The notes below the pieces were generated by a model that was given only the letters and a program-made list of their open reading frames with translations, was not told where the DNA came from and made no database searches. Shown in pieces: positions 9,001 through 16,945 of a stretch of 64,000 bases of DNA. Each line of letters begins with the position of its first letter. The first letter of the stretch is position 1. Source of the DNA: Symbiodinium natans (lineage: Eukaryota > Sar > Dinophyceae > Suessiales > Symbiodiniaceae); NCBI GenBank assembly GCA_905221605.1, contig CAJNDS010002293.1:451126-515125 (forward strand), read 5' to 3'. A program made the position numbers and the translations under genes.

Positions 9001-9500
9001 ATTCCCGGAACGCCTTCTTCGAGTGGATGGAGTGTGGTGACGGATCAAAAGCGCTGAGTGCAGTCAGCCAGAAGGAGTCTTCCCAGCAGATGGCGAGCGG
9101 CAAAAGTCTTGAGTTGCTTGATGGTTGTGCTTGTGCTTGTGATGTTGGCATGGTTGGCATGGTTGGCATGAGTGGCATGGTTGAGCATGTGTGTGTTGGT
9201 GAGCTTGATCAGGAGAAAGCATCGGCCCCAGACGGCGATCAGGCGTGGTTGCTGCATGGTGATCAGGACACCAGGAATTGTGGGGAAAGGTTCATCGTGA
9301 GCATGTGCTGCGAAGTCATGTTCCGTTTAATGCCAGCTGTGAGCACTGTGTGCGTGGTAGAGGCCTTGAACCAGCCAGGAAGATCGAGAGGGATTCCGGA
9401 GAGGGAGCCCAAAAGGAAGTTCAGATCGACAAGTTCTTCTACAAAGGGATATGGTTCCTGGTGTTGGTGCTTGTTGGTTGCTTTGCCATTGGAACAGTGA
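6093..9500 (+). CDS. Gag-protease frame of the copia element
   Basis: The frame opens at about 5958, and its first ATG is at 6093 (MSNLSG). Residues about 125-365 form a helical UBN2/copia-type capsid region, containing VEYLEVFLPWI and RPLEVFRSVQVEL. A lysine-glycine-aspartate run (KGKDKGKD repeats, about 7195-7275) follows. The nucleocapsid knuckle is CX2CX4HX4C, with Cys441, Cys444, His449 and Cys454. A 21-residue tandem repeat comes next. The aspartic protease has active site LLDSGAS with Asp613 and a later FNLLSLGRLL segment. Recognisable homology stops near 8270. Beyond that the frame stays open only as Arg/Gly/Pro/Glu-rich translation across a region coding in another frame. Gag packages the RNA and the protease cuts the polyprotein. 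Confidence 0.85.
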   Translation: MSNLSGAVHPTGSPVVGSPTAMGTPIPAMVSPMSPPGLVPPQPTAVDPVAVQAALGSQLLVQTVQQQQQQISQMMSLVQQLVQDRASAEKKGKGTGSLSSISDSVDHAMEVDDGNGAPIRNPKADSYVPKLPMLDGGRMNKGRRAEIEAWVEYLEVFLPWIALFDDRIPSEVQACFAKDKPILNKDLAKGESIRSTRVFLYLRQSFASFPRGLDILKQVEREQLGVPAGYEALRRLHQDLSVCSRIEASTLREEMLRYQPPASTKDRPLEVFRSVQVELAKYGRLVAAFPDLALSEADQSMIVLKGLDADVKRYILLRAKIDSMVELETAIKFYDANIKILTFADSGRGRDRKNNSDIANPLNFKGDGKGKDKGKDKGKDKGKDKGKDKGKDKSRSGKDKHDKKGDKGGKGNHTQDHGKGSGGSSGSDSKRDKEKHANVKCYSCNELGHYANKCPKKAAKGVAAAATLLEPQLAALTLEDPQVFAVALGCEFFDIAQGDSDHESSLSDGDWEAFGRSWLLDDSEPHVELEKAPVELGTSQLESLETLVELEKAPVELGTSQLESLETPVELEKAPLTLGEHGLSEFYFHDISMATPHMSHGSSSEAMDWWLLDSGASTHLISEETLQHVQVLSLSEHVGRDCVTATGASIGVQKSAVVRVLFVVERSSPVVVEFEALVAPVRFNLLSLGRLLNRNWSVSFAPHLHVQAGNFKFKAVWSNNCCWLQSHAVARACLVSQEQSATQQIAARSCTINSTAREDGLLQRERSGVAHAGKRQGEAGPKGDLDPGSLSVGDRRGLRGEHPTGHCNVHGDRGGDPSEARGCRGNGGVEAERGRKRLLIQDPGPEDPGPEAHAEEAIRPEPLPPREERPGEKDAGGAPQRAFPAVPGQEGPLHRDHRLRDHQREGKAPEPTEEGSRLSGLPGEIAYPSAGPAKATLAHASKESYITEGQRITDTDYAAKDLAIAATTNDSRNAFFEWMECGDGSKALSAVSQKESSQQMASGKSLELLDGCACACDVGMVGMVGMSGMVEHVCVGELDQEKASAPDGDQAWLLHGDQDTRNCGERFIVSMCCEVMFRLMPAVSTVCVVEALNQPGRSRGIPEREPKRKFRSTSSSTKGYGSWCWCLLVALPLEQ
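7671..7823 (+). repeat. 63-bp in-frame tandem repeat in the Gag-protease linker
   Basis: Two full copies (7671-7733, 7734-7796) and a partial third each encode the 21-residue unit beginning VELEKAPVELGTSQLES. The copies differ at very few bases, so the duplication is recent relative to the element's other decay. The units are acidic and lie between the zinc knuckle and the protease. Confidence 0.9.
8368..9057 (+). CDS. Extra GC3-rich frame between protease and integrase
   Basis: ATG at 8368 to TGA at 9055-9057 gives about 229 residues beginning MASSSESEVEW. It is hydrophilic: an acidic, Ser/Thr-rich N-terminal half (SVIDEDFEEST), a basic middle (KKRSDLNRFRHEKKGPERR), a short helical segment (LEEHLKEHFLQCLDKK) and a Pro-rich tail (PTPPRVPPRRRLPTPP). 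Third codon positions are strongly G/C, unlike the GTT/CTT-rich Gag, so its origin or constraint differs. It uses frame 1, whereas Gag-protease uses frame 0. I recognise no domain. It may be a linker of the original polyprotein brought out of frame by indels, or a captured host coding piece. Confidence 0.55.
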   Translation: MASSSESEVEWRMQGRDKGKLVRKVISTQAASVSVIDEDFEESTRLATATSTETEGAILLKPADAEATVVLKPSEVESASSSKTPAQKTPVQKPMPKKRSDLNRFRHEKKGPERRTLEEHLKEHFLQCLDKKAPYTVTTVSEIIKEKAKPPSPPRKEADYPAYPERLPTPPRVPPRRRLPTPPRNPTSPKASASRTPTTPPKTSPLPPPPTIPGTPSSSGWSVVTDQKR

Positions 9501-10036
9501 TGTATCGTGAAGTGTCAGGACCTCGGGGAGGAGCAGCACGTGAAGTGATGCTTGGAGAAATGTCAGCTTGGGGACGCAGTGTTGGCTTGGTTGGAGTTGA
9601 AGCGCGTGACTTGTCGGTTTGCGTGAAGTCGGACCTTGAAGGGGTGGTGAAGAACCTTGCTCAGGGTTTCGCTGATACTATGACCGTTGGTGCGGTTGAA
9701 GTGTCTGATGTTCCGGTTGGTCGGCATGCTCCGGTTGCTGAGAGGGCCATTCGGACGTTGAAAGAGAACGCGAACACATTGTGCGCCGGATTGGAGCAAG
9801 TTGGCCTGGAGCCATACGGCAAAGGGGTGGTTTATCTCCTTTCGCACTGTGCTCAGGTGCACAATCGCTACAACATCCAGCTAGGATCTGCAATGTCGCC
9901 AGAACAGCGGTGTTTGAAAACTCTGAGGCAACCTCGGGCAGTGTATGTCTGGGGTGCATCGGTGCTCGCCACACCTCCGCCGAGCCTGAGGCAGTCGATC
10001 ACAGGCCGGTGTGGCCAGGCCGCGTATTTAGGCTGA
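9263..10036 (+). CDS. Copia integrase, separate frame, no own start
   Basis: The frame-2 stretch is open from 9263 to the TGA at 10034-10036. It begins with a zinc-binding segment (HREHVLRSHVPF...CEHCVRGRG). The catalytic triad is visible: Asp in VQID (codon 9428), Asp in VKSD (codon 9632) and Glu in APVAERAIRTLK (codon 9740). The last two are 36 positions apart, i.e. DD35E. The protein inserts element cDNA into host DNA with 5-bp staggered cuts, agreeing with the observed duplication. The C-terminal AAYLG is followed by a stop, while matching downstream sequence resumes in frame 0. This is best explained by a one-base indel. Confidence 0.85.
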   Translation, partial: SGHQELWGKVHREHVLRSHVPFNASCEHCVRGRGLEPARKIERDSGEGAQKEVQIDKFFYKGIWFLVLVLVGCFAIGTVMYREVSGPRGGAAREVMLGEMSAWGRSVGLVGVEARDLSVCVKSDLEGVVKNLAQGFADTMTVGAVEVSDVPVGRHAPVAERAIRTLKENANTLCAGLEQVGLEPYGKGVVYLLSHCAQVHNRYNIQLGSAMSPEQRCLKTLRQPRAVYVWGASVLATPPPSLRQSITGRCGQAAYLG

Positions 10037-13000
10037 AGTCGCAGGTGGCAGCCATCTAGTGCAGTTTCGCTTGAAGGATGGTTCGCTGAAAGTTGCCAGA
10101 TCAGCCCGAATCAGGATGTTGGTCCCCATGACTTTTGAGTTGTCGGCCTTGCGTGGTCTTTGTCGTATGTTGCCTGAGCGTGCTGGTGATGTTGTGCGTG
10201 AGTTGCCAGCGGTTGAGCGTGGGAACATGCGTGATCTTCCGATCCCAAACACTGAGACTCGCGGACCGCCCGCATCTTGGATCGAAGAGAATGGAAGGAC
10301 TCCCAGATGTCGAGCATGTCGCTTGAGGGGTATTCCAGCAGACAAGGCATGGCACACTCAGAAGTGTCGCGAAAGGTATGCCGAGTACGTGAAGAACTCG
10401 TTTGGTCCGAATCAATTTGTGCTTGATGATGCCCAGCATGAGTTGGAGGTTGAAGGAGTTGAGCATGACCTTGGTTCGCGTGCGTTTGGTGAGCTTGATT
10501 TTGGGTTGGAGTTGCCTGATGATGTGCAGGACTATGAACCAACGGAGGACGAGGGAGAGCGAGATCCTGGTGAGTCCTTCTTGCCTGAAGGGATGCTTGA
10601 AGGTGAGCTTCGTCCGGGAAGTTCCATTGGAGTTGAACCTGCAGCTTCGGAAGAGGCCGATTTCATGGAAGTCGAGCCAGAGAACTTGGATCGGGTGCCG
10701 GAACCAGAATCCGATGCCATGGTGAACAACGTCTTGTACCGTGAGTCGTTGGGTTTCGCCGCTGTCGCTAATCCCACTCTTGGTGGACCAACGGTGAAGC
10801 TTGGTGGTGAAACTCTTGTGGTTGAGATGCCCTCATCTTGCAAGGATGATGTCACCGGACATGCCCTGGACCTTGGTTTGACCTATGAAGGCATGTTGCG
10901 CGAGTTGAATGCGCTTGAGTCGCTTGCGGTTGGTGACGTGATTTGGCATGTTGACCCGAAACAAAAGGTGATATCCACAAGGTGGGTGTCAAATGCGAAG
11001 CTGGAGCGGGTTGACGGAAAGGAACGGCCATTGGTCCGTTGTCGGGTGGTTGCGCGTGATTTTGCCCAAGGAGCCACCGCTGCCCAGCTTGGAATATCCG
11101 CAGCGACCAGCTCTGCCGAAGCGTTGAGGACCTTCCTCTTCTACGCTGGCTCGAAGAGGCAGAACGTCGTAGGCCTCGACGTCAGCACAGCCTTTTTATT
11201 CGCAGAGCTGGAAGAAGACGACGGCACTATAGTGGTACGTCTCCCTGCCGGTGTTACCGGACCCAACGGAAGGCCTGGATTCATGCGTCTTCGCAAAGCT
11301 CTTTACGGCCTGAGAGCCGCGGCCCAAACCTGGGCTCGGCACCTCGCCAAGCTTCTCAAACGCCTCTGCAACCTCAGTCCCTGCGAGACTGAGCCGTGCC
11401 TATTCTCAGGCGTGGTTCTCGGCGGACAGAGAGTGGTAGTACTATGTTACGTAGATGATCTTCTCATCAGCGGCGACAGCGACGAGGCCATCTACTACGT
11501 AGTGGAGAAGCTCAAAGGCGCAGTGCGGATAAAAGTAACCGCAGATTTGGATCGTGATCATCAGATCACCTTTCTCGGTCGTCAAATCACCAGGAAGAAA
11601 GACGAAGACTCTCTGGTGATCGGAATGGCGGACGAGTACTACCAGGAGATCTATGAAGGTTTTGGACTTGGGAAGAGCCCGAAATCCTGTCCGACGCCTC
11701 CGAATCTTCGAGAACTTTATGATCGAGAAGAAGAAGTCTTGGAGCGTGAGTTGAGCGCTGAAGCAGCCGCCCGGTATCGCTCTACTTTGGGTCGTCTTTC
11801 ATGGTTGGCCATGACGCGTGTGGATTTAGCATATTATGTTTCCATGCTAGCCCGAGGGCAGGCCAGTCCACGTGAGAAGCATGAGCGTGCGATGCGGATG
11901 GTATTGCGGTATCTCCGGCATGTTCAGGACTTTCGTCAAGTTGTTCGTCCAGTTGAAGAGTGGAACCTTCGGTTGGATTGCTATGTGGACGCGTCATGGG
12001 GTAGTGAGAAGAGCGTCGACCGCAAAAGTGTGAGTGGTGGATGCATCATGATTGGTGGCTTCTGCTTGAAAGCCTGGTCACGGCTTCAGCAAGCTGTAGC
12101 TTTAAGTTCGGCCGAGTCGGAGCTTTACGGATTGGTTGAGGGAGCGAAAGAATCACTCTCTATCCGAAGAGCGATATCCCACGTGTTTGGGTGGGAAGAG
12201 TTGTGCGCGCCGCACCTCTTTTGCGACAGTGAGGCCGCAATCGCCATCAGTCGTGCTGACGGCTTGAGGCGTGTCAGACACATTGATTTGAGGGCATGCT
12301 TCATACAAGATCAGCTCCGTCAGCGGCTTCTCTTCATCTTCGGAGTTCGAGGAACGTCCAACGTCGCCGATCTCTTTACGAAGTCGTTGGATGCCCGAAC
12401 CACCCTAAAACACATGTTGAACCTTGGTTTGTCCGAAGTCACTGTTGCAGCTTGTGTTGGCGAGTTGGCGTGTTTCGTTGGCTTGCTTGGTGCTGTTGTG
12501 GCTGGTAAAGACCATGTTTCTCTTGCAGATCGATATCGCTTGATGGAGTTTGCCAAGTGGTTGGTTGTTGAGTTCTGTGCACCTCCCATGTCAAGCATGT
12601 TGGCGGCGTCGCGGGCGTGTTCTTGGGTGAGCGTGTTGACCGTCAGTGAGGCAGATGACGGCGCAGATCCGGCCACCACATTGCAGCTTCAGCGGATCTG
12701 CACTCTCCATATCCGCAGGGGGGGTTTCGTTTACCTGTGGGCGAGTACTCCGTGTACCGGTGGTTGTTTGTACCAGCATGTACATGCAAGAAATCCAGCC
12801 TACAGACGAGGACGCCTGGCACAGCACTGGTCCATCCATAGGAAGCTGTGGAAAGCTTTTGTGTCGTTGTGTGACTACGTGCATGCTTGGTCGATCGAGT
12901 GGCCCCGCACCTGTGCTTACTGGTCATGGAACCAGACTATGCGTTTTCTGCAATCGCGACCTTACATGTTGCATGACGTGTTGGTTGACGGTTGTTCGCT

Positions 13001-13199
13001 TGACATGCGTGGTCGAGATGGTGGGTTGATCTACAAGCGTTGGCGTGTTATCACGACGATGGAGTCGGTTGCCCGCAGCTTGTCGGTCTTTCGGTGTCCA
13101 AGTGATGGTCATCAACACTCCATCAACTTTGACCTCAAGCATACCCAACACTACCCGGAGAAGTTGACGAATGCTTTCTTGAACGCGTTGAAAGCATGA
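10032..13199 (+). CDS. Copia reverse transcriptase-RNase H frame with long C-terminal extension
   Basis: Open from 10032, with the recognisable part beginning SHLVQFRLKDGS. The copia RT (RVT_2 type) runs from about 10970: ISTRWVSNAKLE, VGLDVSTAFLFAEL (first catalytic Asp), KALYGLRAAAQTW and the YVDD box at 11448-11459. RNase H follows: LDCYVDASW (catalytic Asp codon near 11988), ALSSAESELYGL and the last conserved stretch NVADLFTKSLD, ending near 12390. It copies element RNA into DNA. About 260 further residues follow with no stop, including TPCTGGC, IEWPRTCAYW, LVDGCSLDM and a Cys/His cluster (CPSDGHQH). This is not part of standard copia Pol. Start and frame continuity with integrase are broken upstream. 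Confidence 0.9.
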   Translation, partial: AEVAGGSHLVQFRLKDGSLKVARSARIRMLVPMTFELSALRGLCRMLPERAGDVVRELPAVERGNMRDLPIPNTETRGPPASWIEENGRTPRCRACRLRGIPADKAWHTQKCRERYAEYVKNSFGPNQFVLDDAQHELEVEGVEHDLGSRAFGELDFGLELPDDVQDYEPTEDEGERDPGESFLPEGMLEGELRPGSSIGVEPAASEEADFMEVEPENLDRVPEPESDAMVNNVLYRESLGFAAVANPTLGGPTVKLGGETLVVEMPSSCKDDVTGHALDLGLTYEGMLRELNALESLAVGDVIWHVDPKQKVISTRWVSNAKLERVDGKERPLVRCRVVARDFAQGATAAQLGISAATSSAEALRTFLFYAGSKRQNVVGLDVSTAFLFAELEEDDGTIVVRLPAGVTGPNGRPGFMRLRKALYGLRAAAQTWARHLAKLLKRLCNLSPCETEPCLFSGVVLGGQRVVVLCYVDDLLISGDSDEAIYYVVEKLKGAVRIKVTADLDRDHQITFLGRQITRKKDEDSLVIGMADEYYQEIYEGFGLGKSPKSCPTPPNLRELYDREEEVLERELSAEAAARYRSTLGRLSWLAMTRVDLAYYVSMLARGQASPREKHERAMRMVLRYLRHVQDFRQVVRPVEEWNLRLDCYVDASWGSEKSVDRKSVSGGCIMIGGFCLKAWSRLQQAVALSSAESELYGLVEGAKESLSIRRAISHVFGWEELCAPHLFCDSEAAIAISRADGLRRVRHIDLRACFIQDQLRQRLLFIFGVRGTSNVADLFTKSLDARTTLKHMLNLGLSEVTVAACVGELACFVGLLGAVVAGKDHVSLADRYRLMEFAKWLVVEFCAPPMSSMLAASRACSWVSVLTVSEADDGADPATTLQLQRICTLHIRRGGFVYLWASTPCTGGCLYQHVHARNPAYRRGRLAQHWSIHRKLWKAFVSLCDYVHAWSIEWPRTCAYWSWNQTMRFLQSRPYMLHDVLVDGCSLDMRGRDGGLIYKRWRVITTMESVARSLSVFRCPSDGHQHSINFDLKHTQHYPEKLTNAFLNALKA

Positions 13200-13322
13200 A
13201 ACCGCGAGAGTTGCTCAAAGTTTTCCTCTTTTCTTTGCCTTAGGTACGGTGTATAGAGTATAGGACGTGCCGTGGCTGATGTGGTTGAGGTTGAGAACGT
13301 TGTGATGCGCACTTGGATTTGA

Positions 13323-13679
13323 GAACTCTGGAAGCAGTGGGTTCCTCAGCAGCAGGTGGAAGTCAGTTTGATCGCCTTCCTCGCGATATTTTCCTTGGTG
13401 ATGACTGGCAGCTTTCTCGCTGGAATCTTTGTGCAGAAGTACCGACAGCGTCACAGCTACATCCTATCTCTGAGTGAGCTTCTTTCCTTTCTTCCGGTGG
13501 AACAAAGTCGGAGAGCAATTATCACTACGCGGCATGGCCACGTCTTTCACGTTCACAGCAATTGCCCCGCCCTTCGCAATGCCCACCCAGGTGATGTGCA
13601 GCGCAGCTTGCGTGTGAGATGTGTTTGGCGTATATGCGCGTGGACCAGCCGACACCCACCGTGTCGAGGGGGGGTGTAG
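13323..13679 (+). CDS. Small membrane-type frame upstream of the 3' LTR
   Basis: An open frame runs from after a TGA at 13320-13322 to the LTR edge and has no good ATG. The same frame reads sensibly before that stop (VENVVMRTW), which suggests a nonsense mutation. It encodes one hydrophobic helix (LIAFLAIFSLVMTGSFLAG), then a basic stretch (KYRQRH) and a cytosolic-type segment with HVHSNCPALRNAHPG and a later Cys pair. This could be an accessory or env-position protein of the element. No family was identified. Confidence 0.45.
   Translation, partial: ELWKQWVPQQQVEVSLIAFLAIFSLVMTGSFLAGIFVQKYRQRHSYILSLSELLSFLPVEQSRRAIITTRHGHVFHVHSNCPALRNAHPGDVQRSLRVRCVWRICAWTSRHPPCRGGV
13666..13674 (+). other. 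Polypurine tract
   Basis: GAGGGGGGG lies immediately before the first base of the 3' LTR, as required for plus-strand priming. Confidence 0.85.
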
Positions 13680-14070
13680 AAATCCAAGAACTGTGCGTCA
13701 TCCTGTGAGGGTGCGACACGGTGAGTTTTGTAGTTTTGTGTGCATAGCTTGGAGTCTGCTCAGCTTTTGTAGTTTTCCCAGTAGCCTGAGTATGATTAGT
13801 GATGCTGGAACGTTTTGCCTCATGGAGAATCACTCTCGTCGAGTTTTTGTGACTGGAGGGTAGTTTTGGAGGTATTTTAAGCCGAGCTGTGAAGTTGGAG
13901 AGCTGTGATACGTTTTCCACTTTGGCTCAAGAAACGAGCACTGGCGTGAGTGCTGCAAGCCAAAACAGAAGTGTTGTCCGAGTGTCTGAGCTTGCTTGCT
14001 TGGTTTGGACTTGTGAGAGTTTGTTTTGGTTGTATCCTTGGTGCCTTGTTTGGCATCTTGGGTGTTAACG
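13675..14070 (+). repeat. 3' LTR (396 bp, full-length form)
   Basis: Its ends match the 5' LTR (TGTAGAAATCC start, GTTAACG end). It contains a 177-bp middle segment absent from the 5' copy, running from ACGTTTTGCC to GTGTCTGA, and this segment includes the spliced-leader-like sequence. A short ACATTGTGC-type indel also separates the two copies near 13741. Confidence 0.92.
13910..13931 (+). other. Spliced-leader-like sequence inside the LTR
   Basis: The 22 bases ending CCACTTTGGCTCAAG match the conserved dinoflagellate spliced leader at 17 of 22 positions and at 14 of the last 15. It sits in the part of the LTR missing from the 5' copy. If genuine, it could be a relic of trans-spliced element RNA that was reverse transcribed, or a built-in RNA start. 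Confidence 0.45.
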
Positions 14071-14075
14071 CTATT
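14071..14075. other. Target-site duplication CTATT, right
   Basis: It matches 5615-5619. The following TGGTCACACTGCCCC continues the host repeat interrupted at the left side. Confidence 0.9.
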
Positions 14076-14414
14076 TGGTCACACTGCCCCTGGCCAGAAA
14101 AAAAGCCGTGCCCTTCTGCTGCGCCTTTCCGTAGCTGGTGTTTTGGTTTTGAAGGAGGTCTTTAGGGTCTACGTTTGGGTTTGAGTTTTCCGTGATTTCG
14201 GTTACACCTCGTGGTACCATCTGGGGCACCAATGGAGCTTGAAATCCTTCACCCTTGAAAGGTCCTTCGCCGAGGGGAAAAAGCCCATGTAAGGAAGATT
14301 GACAGGTTCTGAAAATCAGTTTCCCAGTGTCCAGCTCAGGATCTTGACGATTTTTCGAAGGACCTGCTTGAGGAAATTCGGAAGCCTCACCTTCTCAAAG
14401 TTTGGGAATGGGCT

Positions 14415-14562
14415 TTTGGTTTCCGTTGCAGGTTTGCCTGGTTTCCGTTACAACTGCGCATTGTTTCTCTGTCCTGGACCTTTGTTTCCGTTACATTTTT
14501 TTGCTTTCTGTTACATTTTTGTGTTGTTTTCTTTTTCAACGTTTTTTGATTTCCGTTGCAGC
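14415..14562. repeat. Short interspersed TTTCCGTTRCA motif cluster
   Basis: TTTCCGTTGCA or TTTCCGTTACA occurs near 14420, 14441, 14487 and 14550, with a TTTCTGTTACA variant near 14506, in T-rich sequence. Confidence 0.6.
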
Positions 14563-14867
14563 CCCCACCCGATCGTGTCACAAATTGTTAGCAAGAAGAA
14601 TTCAGGGGCCACTGGTTTCATGTGCGCATGTGCCTTGCAGATCAGTGGTGTCATAACCTCGTTTTAAACAGAGCCTCTTTGTGTGCGGATAGAAAGCCCG
14701 AATGGAGAGCATTTCGCGAGGTCGCGACAAGGCTGCAAAAACCAGCTGTTTCGGTCAGGCGTAGCCAACTAGCACTCCATCCTCTTTGCCTGCAGGGTTT
14801 TTGCAGTAGTGCTCTTCGTAACCTCTTAGCCAGAGCGGGCGAGGGGGGAGAGTCGGGGGGAGAGCGA

Positions 14868-14932
14868 GAGCAGGAAAGAGTCGCTGAGAGAGAGAGAGAT
14901 ATACATATATATATATATATAGAGAGAGGGAG
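14868..14932. repeat. (GA)n-(TA)n-(GA)n microsatellite
   Basis: AGAGAGAGAGA, then ATATATATATATATA, then AGAGAGAGGG. Confidence 0.95.
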
Positions 14933-15077
14933 GGAGTCCGGGAAAGAGCGGCCCCCCTTGCCCGACTCTCTCTCCCCCGCTTCCCCGCCCCCTGCTTTGT
15001 AATTGATATGTAAGACAGCAAGAACTGAAACCCTACGAGCACCAAGGGAGGGGACATACGACAAACCTCTATTAACC

Positions 15078-15113
15078 TGGAGGGAGGGGGGGGAGGGGAA
15101 GGGGAGGGGGAGG
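15078..15113. repeat. G-rich purine tract
   Basis: Runs of three to eight G separated by single A, on the plus strand. Confidence 0.9.
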
Positions 15114-16734
15114 ACCTATCCGAATTCGTTTCTTTGGGTTGTGCTCGAGGTGTGGCAACGCTAGAAGTCCGGCAACGAGAAAACGTTCCGAGTTGCTCAT
15201 CGAAAATGCCATAAACGTGCATGTCGCAAGGTCGAGAGAGGAATCTTTGCAGTGGCGCCGCAGCAAGGTGGAACGCCAGAAGAGGATGTGAAGAGAGATG
15301 AGTTCGAAGCCTTACGGCCACTGTGTCCGTCGGAACTCTAGGGGCCCCTTTGGAAGCAATATGCTGCAAATTGCAGGATCCTGTAGGAGGTCCCAACAGA
15401 TGGAGATAAGAGGAGCTGAGTGCGGGTTTGTGGCTCCTATCAGACATTTTGTGTGCATGTTGTATTCAATCAATCAGTTTGTAGCGTGTTGCTGTCTGGC
15501 AATTGTTTTCGCAGGTTGTGCTCGCCCAAAGACAAGAGCCAGATCGCGCCACCGGCTGATCTGCAGATATCTGTGGTTTGATGGAGTGAATGGCTGCGGC
15601 TGAAGCCCAAATGCACTGAGGCCCTGCAACACAGAGTCCTGTGGCTGCGCCCTTGAAACTTGAGAAACCTTTGCAATTCTTTGCACATTCGTTACACAAA
15701 AGATTGGAATTGTCAGCATTGTGAGCACCGCCTTGAATTGCAAGGTGAATGGGGTCAGTGGAGCGGTTGGACTGTACCCAGCTTGGTGCAGTGGAGTTGG
15801 AATGGCGGTGGGGCAACGTGGCCGTGCATGCATTGACATTCGCGCTGCAGGTTCTGCAGCCTGCGGAGCTGCTTACCAATCCCGACGTCGTGACGTAGCA
15901 GCCTGGGTCTTGGAACATCTTGGCACAGCTTGTGTTGTGGAATCGCGATTTCGAGTAGGTGCAGCCCAGCAATTGTGGGAAGCCGGAATGCAACATCGTG
16001 CAAGCCTGCATCATGGGCGAATGGAATCATTGGTGTGCCACTGCATTGTTATGGGAGACATCTGTCTTTGTGCGTGAGCACAGCTTTGCAGCTCATATTC
16101 TAATTTTCGATAGGTCGCGCAGAAGTTGTAGCTGTTTCGGCATTCGGGAAAGAAGAGTGCGGAGAGTACAGTCATGCCGCAGTAATGTGTCCTTTGGAGT
16201 TTGGTGATGAGACCAAGGTCCAATGGCACGGTCAAGGAAGTTGTACCCTGCAATCCTGGTGTTGGGCAAGAGCTACGGCAGCAAAAGGGTCACAATCTCA
16301 AAGAATCAGGGAATAACAGCTGCTTGCAGCACGTTGGGTAAATCGGTACATCAACCTCCATGTTGTGACGCCCAGGAGCCCTCTGACCAATGCAGCGCCA
16401 ATCGACGGAGGCAAGATTACGCTCGGTTCCTACTTTACAGTCTGCGTTTGCTTTATTCGCATTAGGTCTTTCCTTGTGAGCCCTAGATTGGCTCTGCCTG
16501 GCATGTCTGAGTGTCTGAGAGTCTTGCCAATTTTTGGGCGTGAAAAGCTCCGTCCTTTCCGCTTTCAATGCACTCCACGGCTTCCATTCGGAAGTAGTGC
16601 CATCCATGCACGGCCACACTCTTGGGGAATACTGCCCAAGCAGTGGCAGTTTGCCAACACCATGGTGTTCCAGCGGTAAGGGGCTTAGATTGCCAGATCT
16701 GCAGGCGCGCGCCGCCTCGGCAGCCGGGCCGGCC

Positions 16735-16945
16735 CACGGACAGGAAAGGAGGGGTCTCAAACAAGCTCAGGAGGGTCCCAGGGGTCTGAGGGGGGGTCCC
16801 AGGGAGGGGGGTCCAGGGGCATTCAGGACAGGTAGCCAAACAGCCAATCGTTTTTTGGAGCGCCCCTCTACTATGCCGCCGACAGGCGGGACCCCCACGG
16901 CATCGGTTTGCAGCTGCCCCAAGCCATCGGGGGGGGGGGGGTCGC
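16735..16945. repeat. G-run-rich stretch
   Basis: Multiple GGGG to GGGGGGG runs (GGGGTCC-type units) and a run of more than ten G near 16928 give several candidate four-run G-quadruplex arrangements on the plus strand. Confidence 0.7.

Larger units (their letters stand above)
5620..14070 (+). mobile_element. Ty1/copia LTR retrotransposon, near-complete, frames damaged
   Basis: The element is 8,451 bp, bounded by related LTRs and a CTATT duplication. In order it carries a primer site, Gag with CCHC knuckle, aspartic protease, an extra GC3-rich frame, DD35E integrase, reverse transcriptase and RNase H, an extra C-terminal region, a small membrane-type frame and a polypurine tract. The order PR-IN-RT-RH is diagnostic of Ty1/copia. 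The coding parts lie in all three forward frames, with stops at the integrase/RT junction, so no single polyprotein can be made without frame changes. The LTR lengths differ by 177 bp. It interrupts a host repeat whose intact copies survive at 5038-5145. Confidence 0.95.

Noticed and set aside
8271-9500. Continuation of Gag-protease in frame 0 as real protein
   Set aside because: The translation becomes Arg/Gly/Pro-rich nonsense across DNA that reads well in frame 1 and then frame 2.
12420-13199. Firm call of a cytosine-5 methyltransferase
   Set aside because: Only two loose motifs are visible and no SAM-binding motif, so it is kept as a hypothesis.
15466-16014. Cys-rich receptor-like protein on the minus strand
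   Set aside because: Cysteine spacing fits no known domain, and overlapping frames are open too.
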